Shown piece after piece: positions 43,436 through 52,505 of a stretch of 64,000 nucleotides of DNA. The notes below the pieces were generated by a model. The model saw only the letters and a program-made list of their open reading frames with translations. It searched no databases and was not told the origin of the DNA. Location of the stretch: NCBI RefSeq assembly GCF_900112795.1, contig NZ_FONA01000005.1, positions 1-64,000 of the forward strand. Direction: 5' to 3'. This DNA is from Thermophagus xiamenensis. GTDB lineage: Bacteria > Bacteroidota > Bacteroidia > Bacteroidales > Marinilabiliaceae. The translations under genes and the position numbers were made by a program. Each line of letters starts with the position of its first letter. The stretch's first letter is position 1.

Positions 43436-43800
43436 TTGTTAATCAGCTAAAATCCATTACTTTTGTTCTTTTAATGAAACAATGTGTTTCATATCTTGGA
43501 AAAAAGGAAGAGAATACTGCTTAATAATATTTTAAAGTAAAAAACACACTAATATTAATGAAAAAAGTTTGGCAAAAAGTTTTGCCATAAATATTTGAAA
43601 AAGAAGTGCAACTGCCGCAGTGGAATTTATTAATTTCATGTTTTGCGGGAAATGTGGTCTTCTCATTCGGTTAGGCTCAAGTCGAACCTTTAGGCTTCAA
43701 TATGAGCTCAATTAAATTTGAATAGAAGGTTTGACTCGGGATTAAAAAGAACCACTCAATAAGTTATATATTAGAAAAAAACAAATCATATATTATACTG
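43436..43800 (+). promoter_or_regulatory. Promoter and long leader upstream of hflX
   Basis: TTG at 43436-43438, a 19-base spacer and TACTTTTG at 43458-43465 form a consensus promoter. The next gene starts at 43801, leaving about 330 nt of leader without an ORF. It opens with a perfect hairpin (ATGAAAC at 43474-43480, GTTTCAT at 43486-43492). It also holds the near-palindrome GGCAAAAAGTTTTGCC at 43571-43586. It may be an hflX leader or a separate small RNA. Confidence 0.5.
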
Positions 43801-45012
43801 ATGAACGATCTGATTTCAACAGCAAAAGAAATTGAAAAAGTAGTATTGGTGGCAGTTCGAACTCCTCAAGCTAGTGAAAACGAGGTAAATGAATATCTGG
43901 ATGAGTTGGCTTTTTTGGCCGAAACAGCGGGTGCTAAGCCGGTTTGCAGATTTGTGCAATCGTTGCCCATGCCTGATAAACGTTTTTTTGTGGGACGGGG
44001 TAAGTTGGAGGAAATAGTAGCCTATGTCAAAATACATGAAGATGTTAATGCTGTTATTTTTGATGATGAACTGACACCATCGCAGTTAAAAAATCTGGAA
44101 GAGGCATTGCGACGCCGGATTTTGGATAGAACCAATCTTATTTTGGACATTTTTGCTAAAAGAGCCCGTACTGCTCATGCCAAAACACAGGTTGAACTGG
44201 CACAATATCAATATTTATTACCCCGACTAACACGGATGTGGACCCATTTGGAGCGTCAACGTGGTGGTATTGGAATGCGTGGCCCAGGAGAAAAAGAAAT
44301 TGAAACCGACCGGAGAATCATTAGAGATAAAATAGCCAAATTGAAAGCTGACCTGCAGAAAATTGACCGGCAAAAGTCAACTCAGCGTAAAAACAGAGGT
44401 AAATTGGTGCGGGTTGCGTTGGTTGGTTATACTAATGTTGGTAAAAGTACCATCATGAATGCATTGACCAAAAGTAATGTTTTTGCCGAGAATAAGTTAT
44501 TTGCAACCCTTGACACCACTGTAAGAAAAGTGGTAATTGGTAATTTACCTTTTTTGTTGGCCGATACAGTTGGTTTTATTCGTAAACTTCCTCACCATCT
44601 TGTGGAATCATTTAAATCAACCCTAGATGAAGTGAGAGAAGCAGATATTTTATTACATGTGGTGGATATTTCTCATCCCGGGTTTGAAAAACAGATAGAG
44701 GTGGTTAATCAAACCTTGCATGAAATTGATGAAAGAGAAAAACCTGTTATTATGGTTTTTAATAAGATAGATGCATTTACCTATGTTCAGAAGGAGGAAG
44801 ATGATTTAACACCTGTTACTCGCGAAAATTATTCGCTGGATGATTTAAAAAATACCTGGATGGCAAAAAATGGGAGAAGCATTTTTATTTCAGCCAAGGA
44901 GAAAAATAATTTTGAGGAATTTAGGAAAATTCTTTATCAGGAGGTAGTAAAAATTCATGTTACCCGCTTTCCGTTTAACGATTTTCTTTATCCCATTATT
45001 GATGCTGAATAG
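43801..45012 (+). CDS. hflX: GTPase HflX
   Basis: This ribosome-associated GTPase rescues or splits stalled and heat-damaged ribosomes. It has 403 residues. The N-terminal HflX domain includes FVGRGKLEEI and IFDDELTPSQLKNLEE. The middle has the glycine-rich QRGGIGMRGPGEKEIETDRR loop. The G domain has VALVGYTNVGKSTIMNAL, ADTVGFIRKLPHHLVESFKSTL and MVFNKIDAF. The Lys-rich helical linker (residues about 180-200) is typical. It is convergent with the purine phosphorylase gene. Confidence 0.97.
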   Translation: MNDLISTAKEIEKVVLVAVRTPQASENEVNEYLDELAFLAETAGAKPVCRFVQSLPMPDKRFFVGRGKLEEIVAYVKIHEDVNAVIFDDELTPSQLKNLEEALRRRILDRTNLILDIFAKRARTAHAKTQVELAQYQYLLPRLTRMWTHLERQRGGIGMRGPGEKEIETDRRIIRDKIAKLKADLQKIDRQKSTQRKNRGKLVRVALVGYTNVGKSTIMNALTKSNVFAENKLFATLDTTVRKVVIGNLPFLLADTVGFIRKLPHHLVESFKSTLDEVREADILLHVVDISHPGFEKQIEVVNQTLHEIDEREKPVIMVFNKIDAFTYVQKEEDDLTPVTRENYSLDDLKNTWMAKNGRSIFISAKEKNNFEEFRKILYQEVVKIHVTRFPFNDFLYPIIDAE

Positions 45013-45034
45013 TAATATTTTTAATTCCATTATC

Positions 45035-45085
45035 AGGGGAAACCATACAGATTGAACATTTTTCTCCCTGTGTGATTTCCCCTTT
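45035..45085. terminator. Bidirectional hairpin between hflX and the purine phosphorylase gene
   Basis: A 15-bp stem with two mismatches (GGGGAAACCATACAG at 45036-45050, CTGTGTGATTTCCCC at 45068-45082) fills the gap between the convergent genes. A short T run follows on the plus strand. Confidence 0.65.
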
Positions 45086-45090
45086 CATAA

Positions 45091-45903
45091 TTACAATGAA
45101 TCGACTAGCTCTTTAATTATTTTAGTCATATTAGGTTCAGCTGTAGCTGCCACCTTTTGTACCTCTTCGTGAGTAATTTCTACTATTTGTCCCGGAACAC
45201 CCGAATCGGTAATAATGCTAATTCCAAAGCAAGTAATGCCTCCATGACAGGCTGCTATTACTTCCGGAACAGTAGACATACCAACAGCATCGCCTCCTAT
45301 CGTTCTGAAAAATTTGTATTCGGCAGGTGTTTCAAAAGTAGGACCTGAGGTTCCTACATATACCCCTTTTTTGAGCGTAATTCCAAGTTTTTGTGCAATA
45401 AAAAATGCTTTGTCTATGAGTTCCCTGCTATAAGGTTGACTCATGTCTGGGAATCGAGGACCTAATTCTTCAATATTTTTTCCTATCAGGGGATTATCCC
45501 CGAACATGTTAATATGATCTGTAATTACCATTAAATCACCAATTTTAAAGTCAGGGTTTAACCCCCCACTGGCATTGGATACTATCAGGTTTTTTATTCC
45601 AAGTAATTGCATGACTCTAATAGGGAAAGTTACTTGTTTCATAGTGTATCCTTCATAATAATGAAACCGACCCTGAAGAGCTATTACCTCGGTGTTACTG
45701 ATTTCTCCGAAGATAAGTCTCCCTTTATGTCCCTCAACGGTTGAAACGGGGAAGTTGGGTATATCCTGATAGTCGATTGTGGCGCGGATCTCTATTTCGT
45801 TAACTAATCCGCCAAGTCCGGTTCCTAAAATGATGCATGTTTGAGCATTGGGTGCATAATGCTCTTTTAAATAATTGGCTGTTTCTCTAATTTCCTTTAA
45901 CAT
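45091..45903 (-). CDS. punA: Purine-nucleoside phosphorylase
   Basis: This enzyme splits purine nucleosides into base and ribose-1-phosphate in the salvage pathway. It has about 270 residues of the trimeric PNP-I type: IILGTGLGGLV (phosphate loop), LQGRFHYYEGYTMKQVTFPIRVM, LIVSNASGGLNPDF, GVYVGTSGPTFETPAEYKFFR and GGDAVGMSTVPEVIAACHGG. I set the start at the ATG at 45903 (MLKEIRETANYL). An ATG nine bases further up (45912) is also in frame. The gene overlaps the 3' end of lpxK and is last in the sppA-lpxK-punA operon. Confidence 0.95.
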   Translation of the reverse strand: MLKEIRETANYLKEHYAPNAQTCIILGTGLGGLVNEIEIRATIDYQDIPNFPVSTVEGHKGRLIFGEISNTEVIALQGRFHYYEGYTMKQVTFPIRVMQLLGIKNLIVSNASGGLNPDFKIGDLMVITDHINMFGDNPLIGKNIEELGPRFPDMSQPYSRELIDKAFFIAQKLGITLKKGVYVGTSGPTFETPAEYKFFRTIGGDAVGMSTVPEVIAACHGGITCFGISIITDSGVPGQIVEITHEEVQKVAATAEPNMTKIIKELVDSL

Positions 45904-46951
45904 ATGAGTCAATAGTTTTCAGAAAAAGGTCTTCTTGATTAAACAAAATGGTTAATTTAATTGGAATATACCAAATTTTACTTTGCAATAAAGCATTTAA
46001 AGGTTTCTGTTTTAAACGTACTGCATCTTTCTCTGTGGTTAAAATAATAGTATTAGAATCTGCTTGGTTCAAGGCAAGAAATAAATTTTTTAAATCTCGA
46101 TTGGTGAAATCATGGTGATCCGGATAAGTGATGGTTTTAATTATTTTTCCGAAGTTATTTGTCTCTGAAAGAAAAGGTTTGGGATTACCAATTCCTGATA
46201 TTGCTATAATGGATGGTTTTTCGGGCCATTGGGATTGATTGGCAGGCAAAGGTTGCCCAAGTTCTGTAAGTGGTTTGGGTTTAAGATAAACTATGCTGCT
46301 GAAAAAAATTTTAACAGGCGGTTTTATGCCCATTTTTTCTTTTATTTTCTTGGCTTGGTCCGACGAAAGGTTAGAAGGACATTTGTTTACAATGACTATA
46401 TTGGCCCGCTTTAAACCTGTTAAGGGTTCTCGAAGATTGCCGGCGGGCAAACAAAAGTCGTTATATAGTGGCCGAAAATAATCAGTTACAAGAATGGAGA
46501 GACCAGGGTTAATAGCTCTATGTTGAAAAGCATCATCTAAAATTACTATTTCAGGAGGGGTAGAGTTATTCAATAAAATGTCCATGCCTGAAACACGTTT
46601 TTCGGCAACAATTACTTTTAGTTCGGGGAACTTAAGTTTCAATTGCAATGGTTCATCGCCTACCGTCAGTGAGGTGCTGTCGGTAGTGGCTTCCAACGGT
46701 CCTTTGGTTTTTCTTCCGTATCCTCTACTTAAAAGTGCGCAACGATAGTGTGGTATTAGATACCTAATAAGATATTCTGTCATAGGGGTTTTGCCGGTTC
46801 CCCCAACCGTTATATTACCGACTGAAATTAGAGGGATAGGATACGAAATGCTTTTAAAAATTCCTTTATCGTAAAAAAGATTTCTAATTCTGGCAATGAG
46901 GCAAAATATAACTGAAAATGGATACAGAAATAATCGAAGAGTCCATCGCAT
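45887..46951 (-). CDS. lpxK: Tetraacyldisaccharide 4'-kinase
   Basis: This membrane-bound enzyme phosphorylates the 4' position of the lipid A disaccharide. It has about 354 residues from the ATG at 46951 (MRWTLRLFLYPFSVIF), the start expected for the family; the frame is open to an ATG at 47023. Visible hallmarks are ISVGNITVGGTGKTPMTEYL (P-loop), LLSRGYGRKTKG, VGDEPLQLKLKFP, VILDDAFQHRAI and ITYPDHHDFTNRDL. It lies downstream of sppA in the same direction and its end overlaps punA. Confidence 0.96.
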   Translation of the reverse strand: MRWTLRLFLYPFSVIFCLIARIRNLFYDKGIFKSISYPIPLISVGNITVGGTGKTPMTEYLIRYLIPHYRCALLSRGYGRKTKGPLEATTDSTSLTVGDEPLQLKLKFPELKVIVAEKRVSGMDILLNNSTPPEIVILDDAFQHRAINPGLSILVTDYFRPLYNDFCLPAGNLREPLTGLKRANIVIVNKCPSNLSSDQAKKIKEKMGIKPPVKIFFSSIVYLKPKPLTELGQPLPANQSQWPEKPSIIAISGIGNPKPFLSETNNFGKIIKTITYPDHHDFTNRDLKNLFLALNQADSNTIILTTEKDAVRLKQKPLNALLQSKIWYIPIKLTILFNQEDLFLKTIDSYVKGN

Positions 46952-47059
46952 AAACGAAAAAAGTTTCAAAGGGTGCCCCGCTATAGCAACTTGATTTTCC
47001 TTATGTAGCACAGGCCAATGCACTTGTTAGTTGCTGTCTGAATCAGGCACCCTCTTTTT

Positions 47060-48841
47060 TTAATTTAATGATATATCGTATGGGATACGAGCCTGAATAG
47101 GATAATTATTTTCAACGTTGTTGATGATTTGAAGAATTTTCGCATAGTCGTTATTCTTCCAAAATAAACTCATAATACGGGTCTTTACATTGCCACCCAT
47201 ACTTTTCACAAATTGTTCAAATGGAGTCAATTCTTCCGGTAGTTCTACTATTCTGTAATCATCGGTAATGTTGGCGTTTTTTGCGGCAATTTCAATGGCA
47301 TCGTCCAGGCCGCCTAAAAGGTCTACAAGATTGATGTCTATTGCATCTTTCCCGCTCCAAACACGTCCTTGTCCTATTTCATCAATTTTTTCCTTTGTGG
47401 TGTTTCGTCCTTCTGCACAGCGATCAATGAAAGTATTGTAAGAGTTTTCAACAAAAGCCTGTAAAAGTTCTTTTTCATCAGAGGTAAAAGGACGATCAAT
47501 GGACGGCAAATCTGCATATTTATTGGTTTTAACTCTGTCGGTAGTAATCCCTATTTTGTTAAACAGGCCTTTGACGTTGGGGATCAATCCAAAGACACCG
47601 ATAGAGCCTGTTAGCGTATTAGGGTGAGCGACAATAGTATCGGCGGCACAGGCAATGTAATAACCACCAGAAGCGGCAAGGTCGCTCATGGAAACAATCA
47701 GAGGTTTAGTTTCGGAAGTTAGTTTTACTTCACGCCATATGATTTCAGAACCCAAAGCAGAGCCACCCGGCGAGTTAATCCTCAGTACAACTGCTTTAAT
47801 TGTAGTATCTCTTCGTGCTTGTCTGATAGTTCTGGACAAATCTTCCGAAATTATCCCTTCTGATGAATCCGTGCCATCTATTACACCTTCGGCATATATA
47901 ACCGCAATTTTATTTTTTGAAATTCCTTTTTTATCGTCAGGGACATAAACATCAGCATATTTCTTAATTTCAATGCTGTTGATATCTTTTGAATAGTCGG
48001 TATTGGTAGAATCTTTAAGTTCATTGATGACCTGGTCCTTGTACTTTAATCCATCAATTAGTCCTGTTTGCATCAGAAATGTCTCATCTTTGAACATAGG
48101 TACCTGATCAGCTATTACATTAAGCTTTTCAGCACTTAATCCCCGTGAATCATTTATTTTGGATAGTAAATGATTCCAAATTGAAAGAGTATAGGTGAGG
48201 GTTTGCATCCGGGCGGGTTTACTCATGTCGGTTCGAGTGTAGGGTTCTACGGCCGATTTAAATTCTCCGTGACGAAACACCTGCATTTCTATTCCTAGTT
48301 TTTCAAGAGTGTTTTTAAAAAATGTTCGATGTGAACTAATTCCCTTGAATTCTAGCATGCCACCGGGAGATAAGTAGACTTTGTCGGCAACAGAAGCCAG
48401 ATAATAGGATTTTTGAGTGTAAACCGGGGCATAGCTTATAATGAATTTTCCCGAATTTTTAAAGTCAAGCAAAGCATTTCTAATTTCTTCAACAGTAGCA
48501 TAACCGGCTAACACAGTTCCCGACTCGAGATAAATACCTTTTATGCGGTCGTCGCGTTGAGCCTTTTTAATGGAAGATAGAATTTGGTTGAGACCAATAG
48601 GGGATGGCTCGCCTAATATTTCAGCAATGGCGTCCGATATTGGATCTGAGATTTTTCGTTCAACTATGGGGCCATCGAGTTTTATCACTAATACAGAATT
48701 ATCTTTTACGGATATTTCTTTCTGACTAGAGGCCGCAAAAATGCCTATCATAATAAAAAAAGCAAGCATAAGGATTCCAATCGTCACAAAGGATCCAACG
48801 ATGACTGCCAAAGTGTACTTAAGAAATTTTTTCATTTCCAA
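47060..48841 (-). CDS. sppA: Signal peptide peptidase SppA, 67K type
   Basis: This inner-membrane serine protease degrades cleaved signal peptides. It has 593 residues, the long two-domain form. It has an N-terminal membrane anchor (about residues 10-35). The catalytic Lys lies in the first domain (SYAPVYTQKSYYLASVADKVYL, about residue 155-160). The catalytic Ser lies in the second (SMSDLAASGGYYIACAADTIVA, near residue 390), with LTGSIGVFG after it. It is the first gene of the minus-strand operon with lpxK (about 36 bp or more apart). Its promoter region is shared with the divergent folK. Confidence 0.95.
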   Translation of the reverse strand: MEMKKFLKYTLAVIVGSFVTIGILMLAFFIMIGIFAASSQKEISVKDNSVLVIKLDGPIVERKISDPISDAIAEILGEPSPIGLNQILSSIKKAQRDDRIKGIYLESGTVLAGYATVEEIRNALLDFKNSGKFIISYAPVYTQKSYYLASVADKVYLSPGGMLEFKGISSHRTFFKNTLEKLGIEMQVFRHGEFKSAVEPYTRTDMSKPARMQTLTYTLSIWNHLLSKINDSRGLSAEKLNVIADQVPMFKDETFLMQTGLIDGLKYKDQVINELKDSTNTDYSKDINSIEIKKYADVYVPDDKKGISKNKIAVIYAEGVIDGTDSSEGIISEDLSRTIRQARRDTTIKAVVLRINSPGGSALGSEIIWREVKLTSETKPLIVSMSDLAASGGYYIACAADTIVAHPNTLTGSIGVFGLIPNVKGLFNKIGITTDRVKTNKYADLPSIDRPFTSDEKELLQAFVENSYNTFIDRCAEGRNTTKEKIDEIGQGRVWSGKDAIDINLVDLLGGLDDAIEIAAKNANITDDYRIVELPEELTPFEQFVKSMGGNVKTRIMSLFWKNNDYAKILQIINNVENNYPIQARIPYDISLN

Positions 48842-48946
48842 AACAATTAAACGGTTTCTGAATGGATATAATAATTAGGTAAAGATATTTTCAGGGTATA
48901 CAAATTTGCAAAAAAAATATATATTAATCCCGGAAAAATGATTTAG

Positions 48947-49435
48947 ATGGCAAAAATAACATTGTTATTAGGCGGAAATGAAAAAGGGACCAGGCGCGCT
49001 TTTAAGGAGGCTGTTCAATTGATTGATAAAACTATAGGAAAAGTTGTTTATTTGTCGGCCCTCTATACCAGCCCGCCATGGGGATTTGAACATCCTGATT
49101 GGTTTTTAAATCAGGCCCTGGAATCGGTGAGTTTTTTGTCGCCAATGGAAATATTATCTCAAACTCAGCTTATTGAAAAAAAATTGGGCCGCAAAAAAAA
49201 GACGACCACCCATTATGATGGTCGTATTATTGATATAGATATTTTATTTATTGAAAATAAGGTAATTCATAATCCTGATTTGGAAATACCTCATCCGCGT
49301 CTTCATCTTCGACGCTTTACTTTATTACCTCTAACTGAATGGAAGGCCGATTTTATTCATCCGGTACAGAAAAAAAGTATTTCTACCTTATTGGCTCAAT
49401 GTCCCGACAACAGCGAGGTTTATAAAGTAGTTTAA
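48947..49435 (+). CDS. folK: 2-amino-4-hydroxy-6-hydroxymethyldihydropteridine pyrophosphokinase
   Basis: HPPK transfers pyrophosphate to the pterin in folate synthesis. It has 162 residues: ITLLLGGNEKGTRRAFKEAVQLI, LYTSPPWGFEHPDWFLNQAL, the catalytic loop region IEKKLGRKKKT and the metal-binding YDGRIIDIDILFIENKVI followed by IPHPRLHLRRFTLLPLTEW. The usual R-x-GPR loop is replaced by a Lys-rich loop. Its end overlaps the convergent upp gene by four bases. Confidence 0.95.
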   Translation: MAKITLLLGGNEKGTRRAFKEAVQLIDKTIGKVVYLSALYTSPPWGFEHPDWFLNQALESVSFLSPMEILSQTQLIEKKLGRKKKTTTHYDGRIIDIDILFIENKVIHNPDLEIPHPRLHLRRFTLLPLTEWKADFIHPVQKKSISTLLAQCPDNSEVYKVV

Positions 49436-50085
49436 AGTTTGGGGCCATAAGCCAAATCGCCAGCATCACCAATACCAGGTACAATGTACGATTTGGAATT
49501 TAGTTCATCGTCAACGGCAGCCACCCATAAAGTCACCGGTTCTTCTTCTAAAATGCTGGATATATAATCAACACCTGCCTGGCTTGCAATAATGCTCACT
49601 AAATGAACATGCTTTGGTTTTCCGTTCGCCATAATGGCCTTGTAGGCCAGTTCAAGAGAGGATCCGGTAGCCAACATGGGATCAGCCATGATAACCGTTT
49701 TCCCTGTTAAATCGGGTGCTGATATGTATTCAATATGAATGTCGAATTCACCGTTAACCGTATATTTTCTGAAGGCTGAAACAAAACCATTTTCTGCTCG
49801 GTCGAAATAGTTAAGTATCCCGTTATGTAGAGGGACACCGGCACGTAGAATGGACGTTACCACCAGTTTCTCCTGTGGAAACCATTCTGTGGCTTTTCCA
49901 AGAGGTGTTGTGATTTCTTTGGGTTGGTAAGTAAGGGTTTTACTAATTTCATAAGCAAAAATTTCACCAATGCGTTCCAAATTACGGCGAAATCGCAGTG
50001 GATCAGTCTGCACCTCTACATCACGCATCTCTGCTATAAAACTACTAAGGATACTGACTGGCTGATTGATTTGTTTAATTTCCAT
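49432..50085 (-). CDS. upp: Uracil phosphoribosyltransferase
   Basis: This pyrimidine-salvage enzyme makes UMP from uracil and PRPP. The 217 residues include VVTSILRAGVPLHNGIL, VIMADPMLATGSSLELAYKAI (PRPP loop) and the C-terminal uracil-binding YIVPGIGDAGDLAYGP. It is tail to tail with folK and is monocistronic. A minus-strand TATTTTTG (plus 50102-50109) may be its -7 box. Confidence 0.95.
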   Translation of the reverse strand: MEIKQINQPVSILSSFIAEMRDVEVQTDPLRFRRNLERIGEIFAYEISKTLTYQPKEITTPLGKATEWFPQEKLVVTSILRAGVPLHNGILNYFDRAENGFVSAFRKYTVNGEFDIHIEYISAPDLTGKTVIMADPMLATGSSLELAYKAIMANGKPKHVHLVSIIASQAGVDYISSILEEEPVTLWVAAVDDELNSKSYIVPGIGDAGDLAYGPKL

Positions 50086-50326
50086 TTAGTGATTTTTCCT
50101 GCAAAAATAATGTTAAAGTGTGAATTTCCCAGTCTATGTTCTTCGAATCTTCAGATTAATACCAAAGTAAAAAATTGGGTTTTGACAAAGATGAAATGAA
50201 ACGCACGTGAATGAGGGTTTATGGGTTAGGCTGTTATGCCATAAGAAATGGCCTGATATGAGTATGAATACTTTACCTTTAGTTTTAAAAACGAATCAAT
50301 TAAAACCATTCACTGATTATTTTAAT

Positions 50327-50434
50327 TTCATCCGTATAAAATTTATCTAAGTTATTGGCCGGATGGAACTCGCATGACTTAAATTTATACATGTTCTTAT
50401 TGTGACAAATCTTTTTAGTCATGCTCGTTTCATC
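50327..50434 (-). repeat. Dispersed palindromic repeat, full copy on the minus strand
   Basis: It is the reverse complement of the copy at 40681-40787 with few changes (TTTCATCCGTATAAAATTTA at the left edge, GTCATGCTCGTTTCATC at the right). Its right edge runs straight into a further TATACGGATGAAA module, showing that units join head to tail. Confidence 0.88.
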
Positions 50435-50660
50435 CGTATAAATTTTGCTTACTTCATTGATATATTGGTTCTTAAAAGTAGTCATTAGTGTTTAGTCGTT
50501 AGTCACTAGTTATTTAACACTAACCACTTGTTGACTAATGACTAATCACTTCTTCTGTCTTCTGCCTGTGCACTTCTGCCTCAGTTTTATACATATTCTT
50601 ATGTGACAAAAGTCGACATGCTTGTTTCATTCGGCAATAGCTTAGATAAATTTTTTACGG
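50433..50660 (-). repeat. Composite repeat: ACTAAT-word block flanked by repeat modules
   Basis: In minus-strand order the segment contains a right-end-type module ending TTTTTTACGGATGG side, then a GCATGTCGACTTTTGTCACA variant with TATAAAACTGAGGCAGAAG, then a block of TTAGTCATTAGT-type words, then AAGTAAGCAAAATTTATACGGATG. It is the same order as at 12650-12797 and 21091-21411. No gene is visible between 50086 and 50693. Confidence 0.7.
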
Positions 50661-50693
50661 ATGGTAGAACTGAGAGATTTCCCGTGAAGTTTT

Positions 50694-51545
50694 TTACCAA
50701 AGTACACTTTTTTTAAAGTTTAAACATTGATGAAAATCAAAAGAGATCAAAGGGGTCAACGATGCACAATTAAACGGAATTTCTAATGTAAGGTTTGATT
50801 CACAATTGGTTTGTAGAATATGGTTGACCGCACGAAAAATGGCAAATCTTTTTTTTCCTTCTTCGTTTTCAATACAATCTATGACGTATAAACGATTATT
50901 TGTTTTTATGAGAAATATTGCTCCGATAAGCTCGTTTCGAGGTGAATAAACACTGTAAATCCCCGCACTTTTATAGCGCAAAGCAAAATTCATGATGCGC
51001 GATAGTTGTGTATAATATGTTATTTTTCTACCCTGAATTTGTCGAAGGAAAGATATGTATTCATCAGATCGGATAGAACGCATTACAAAGGTTCCGTCGT
51101 TTTGAGATAAAAGTTTTTTGCCCTTTGGGGTGTATCTATCCAAAATTTTTTCATACGAGGCAATTAGATCCAGCGCTGCTATTTTTTTTGTGGTTTTACG
51201 GAATGATGTGTTGAGTTGGTTAAAATGATTAAGTGTCAATTTTATATTATTGTAGGGGATAGCTTTTAAAAACAAAGATACTTTTTCAGGGGTGAGGTGC
51301 TTGGTAGAATAAACACCCAGGTATGGAACCAGGGGAGGTTGTTTAACCAATGTTAATCCCATCCATTTTTTTATGGGGAGGGGGCAAAGTGTTTCATATT
51401 TGCCTTCTATCAAAAGGTCCCAATCTTCGCATACGGTATCCAGGTACCACGAGTATGCAAAAACATTGGCATTAAAGGATTTTTTCAGGCAATGGTCGTA
51501 ACGATCTCTGTCTATATCTTTGTTTTTAACGTAGGTAATCTTCAT
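50694..51545 (-). CDS. Hypothetical protein, possibly acyl-CoA N-acyltransferase (FemAB/GNAT-like) fold
   Basis: This is a 283-residue soluble protein without a signal peptide. The opening MKITYVKNKDIDRDRYDHCLKKSFNANVFAYSWYLDTVCEDWDLLIEGKYETLCPLP and the later YKSAGIYSVYSPRNELIGAIFLIKTNNRLYVIDCI resemble the two half-domains of FemAB/GNAT-type acyltransferases. No catalytic motif can be named. The gene lies 38 bp downstream of radC on the same strand. Function unknown. Confidence 0.6.
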   Translation of the reverse strand: MKITYVKNKDIDRDRYDHCLKKSFNANVFAYSWYLDTVCEDWDLLIEGKYETLCPLPIKKWMGLTLVKQPPLVPYLGVYSTKHLTPEKVSLFLKAIPYNNIKLTLNHFNQLNTSFRKTTKKIAALDLIASYEKILDRYTPKGKKLLSQNDGTFVMRSIRSDEYISFLRQIQGRKITYYTQLSRIMNFALRYKSAGIYSVYSPRNELIGAIFLIKTNNRLYVIDCIENEEGKKRFAIFRAVNHILQTNCESNLTLEIPFNCASLTPLISFDFHQCLNFKKSVLW

Positions 51546-51583
51546 TTTAATTTAAACAAAAAAGCGCAATATCCAGTAACCTT

Positions 51584-52291
51584 TCAACTCTGCTGCAACA
51601 TGCCCTCATCGGCAAAGCTAAAGTAACAGTTTTCGGCAATAATAACATGGTCCAGAACGGAAATGTCAAGAATTTTACCCGCCTCGATAAGCTTTTTGGT
51701 GATATTTATATCTGCTTTACTGGGGTTTCGGTTCCCTGATGGATGGTTGTGACATAATATAATGGCACTGGCATGCTGATAAAGAGCTTTTTCCATTATA
51801 AGACGTACGTCAATAACAGTTCCTGAGATGCCACCTTTACTGATATTTAATTTCTGCATCACTTTGTTGGCCTGATTGAGTAATAACACCCAGAACTCTT
51901 CGTGAGGGAGATCGGCCAAAAGAGGATGCATTAACGAAAAAACATCTTCGCTGGCTCTTATTTGTGGTTTTTGAAGCGGGGAGCTTAACTGCCGTCGGCG
52001 CCCAAGTTCCAATGCAGCTACAATGGTGATGGCTTTTGCCTGTCCTATGCCGTGGTATTTTTTACACATTGATTCGATTGACATTTTCCCCAGTTCATTA
52101 AGATTATTGTTTACATCTCGCAGTATCTTCCTGGAAAGGTCTACAGCCGATTCTTTCTGACTTCCGGAACCGATGAGTATGGCTAGCAGTTCGGCGTCCG
52201 ATAAGGAAGAAATCCCTTTGTGAAGCAGTTTTTCGCGTGGTCGGTCTTCTACAGCCCATTGACGAATACTTACTTTTTGGTATCCTTCCAT
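51584..52291 (-). CDS. radC: RadC family JAB-domain protein
   Basis: The protein has 235 residues. An N-terminal UPF0758 helical part has REKLLHKGISSLSDAELLAILIGSGS and a helix-hairpin-helix-like KYHGIGQAKAITIVAALELGRR. The C-terminal JAB/MPN metalloprotease-like domain has the zinc motif ILCHNHPSGNRNPSKAD. The name comes from a historic repair link, but the biochemical role of the family remains unsettled. It lies upstream of the acyltransferase-like gene. Confidence 0.93.
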   Translation of the reverse strand: MEGYQKVSIRQWAVEDRPREKLLHKGISSLSDAELLAILIGSGSQKESAVDLSRKILRDVNNNLNELGKMSIESMCKKYHGIGQAKAITIVAALELGRRRQLSSPLQKPQIRASEDVFSLMHPLLADLPHEEFWVLLLNQANKVMQKLNISKGGISGTVIDVRLIMEKALYQHASAIILCHNHPSGNRNPSKADINITKKLIEAGKILDISVLDHVIIAENCYFSFADEGMLQQS

Positions 52292-52355
52292 GGTTAGTAG
52301 TTTTAATAATTCTTTCTAGTAATTTGTAATCCCTGGTGTGGTTAAATTTTCTATG

Positions 52356-52460
52356 GATGAAACGAGCATGACTATGAAGGTTTGTCACAATAAGAAAATG
52401 TATAATCTTTAAGCCATGCGAGTTCCATCTGAACAATGAATAAAATTAATTTTATGCGGA
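52356..52460 (+). repeat. Dispersed palindromic repeat, full copy
   Basis: GATGAAACGAGCATGACTAT at the left, AAGCCATGCGAGTTCCATC in the middle and TTTTATGCGGAGTG at the right match the family. The right end is mutated (ATGCGGAGTG for ATACGGATG). Confidence 0.85.
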
Positions 52461-52470
52461 GTGAATATAT

Positions 52471-52503
52471 AAAAAAAAACCTTCCTAAAAAATAGGAAGG
52501 TCT
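52471..52503 (-). terminator. Terminator of the tRNA-Glu-rpsT-tRNA-Glu unit
   Basis: On the minus strand GACCTTCC (plus GGAAGGTC near 52494-52501) pairs with the GGAAGG formed by plus CCTTCC (52482-52487), followed by a U run. It lies directly after the downstream tRNA-Glu. Confidence 0.6.
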
Positions 52504-52505
52504 TG

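Noticed and set aside
43571-43586. GGCAAAAAGTTTTGCC as a transcription terminator
   Set aside because: The arms are separated by only two bases, so it cannot form a normal hairpin loop, and no T run follows. It may be an operator-like palindrome.
50300-50485. 61-codon minus-strand ORF as a real small protein
   Set aside because: It is made almost wholly of the dispersed repeat. Its openness is treated as a property of the repeat and discussed as a finding.
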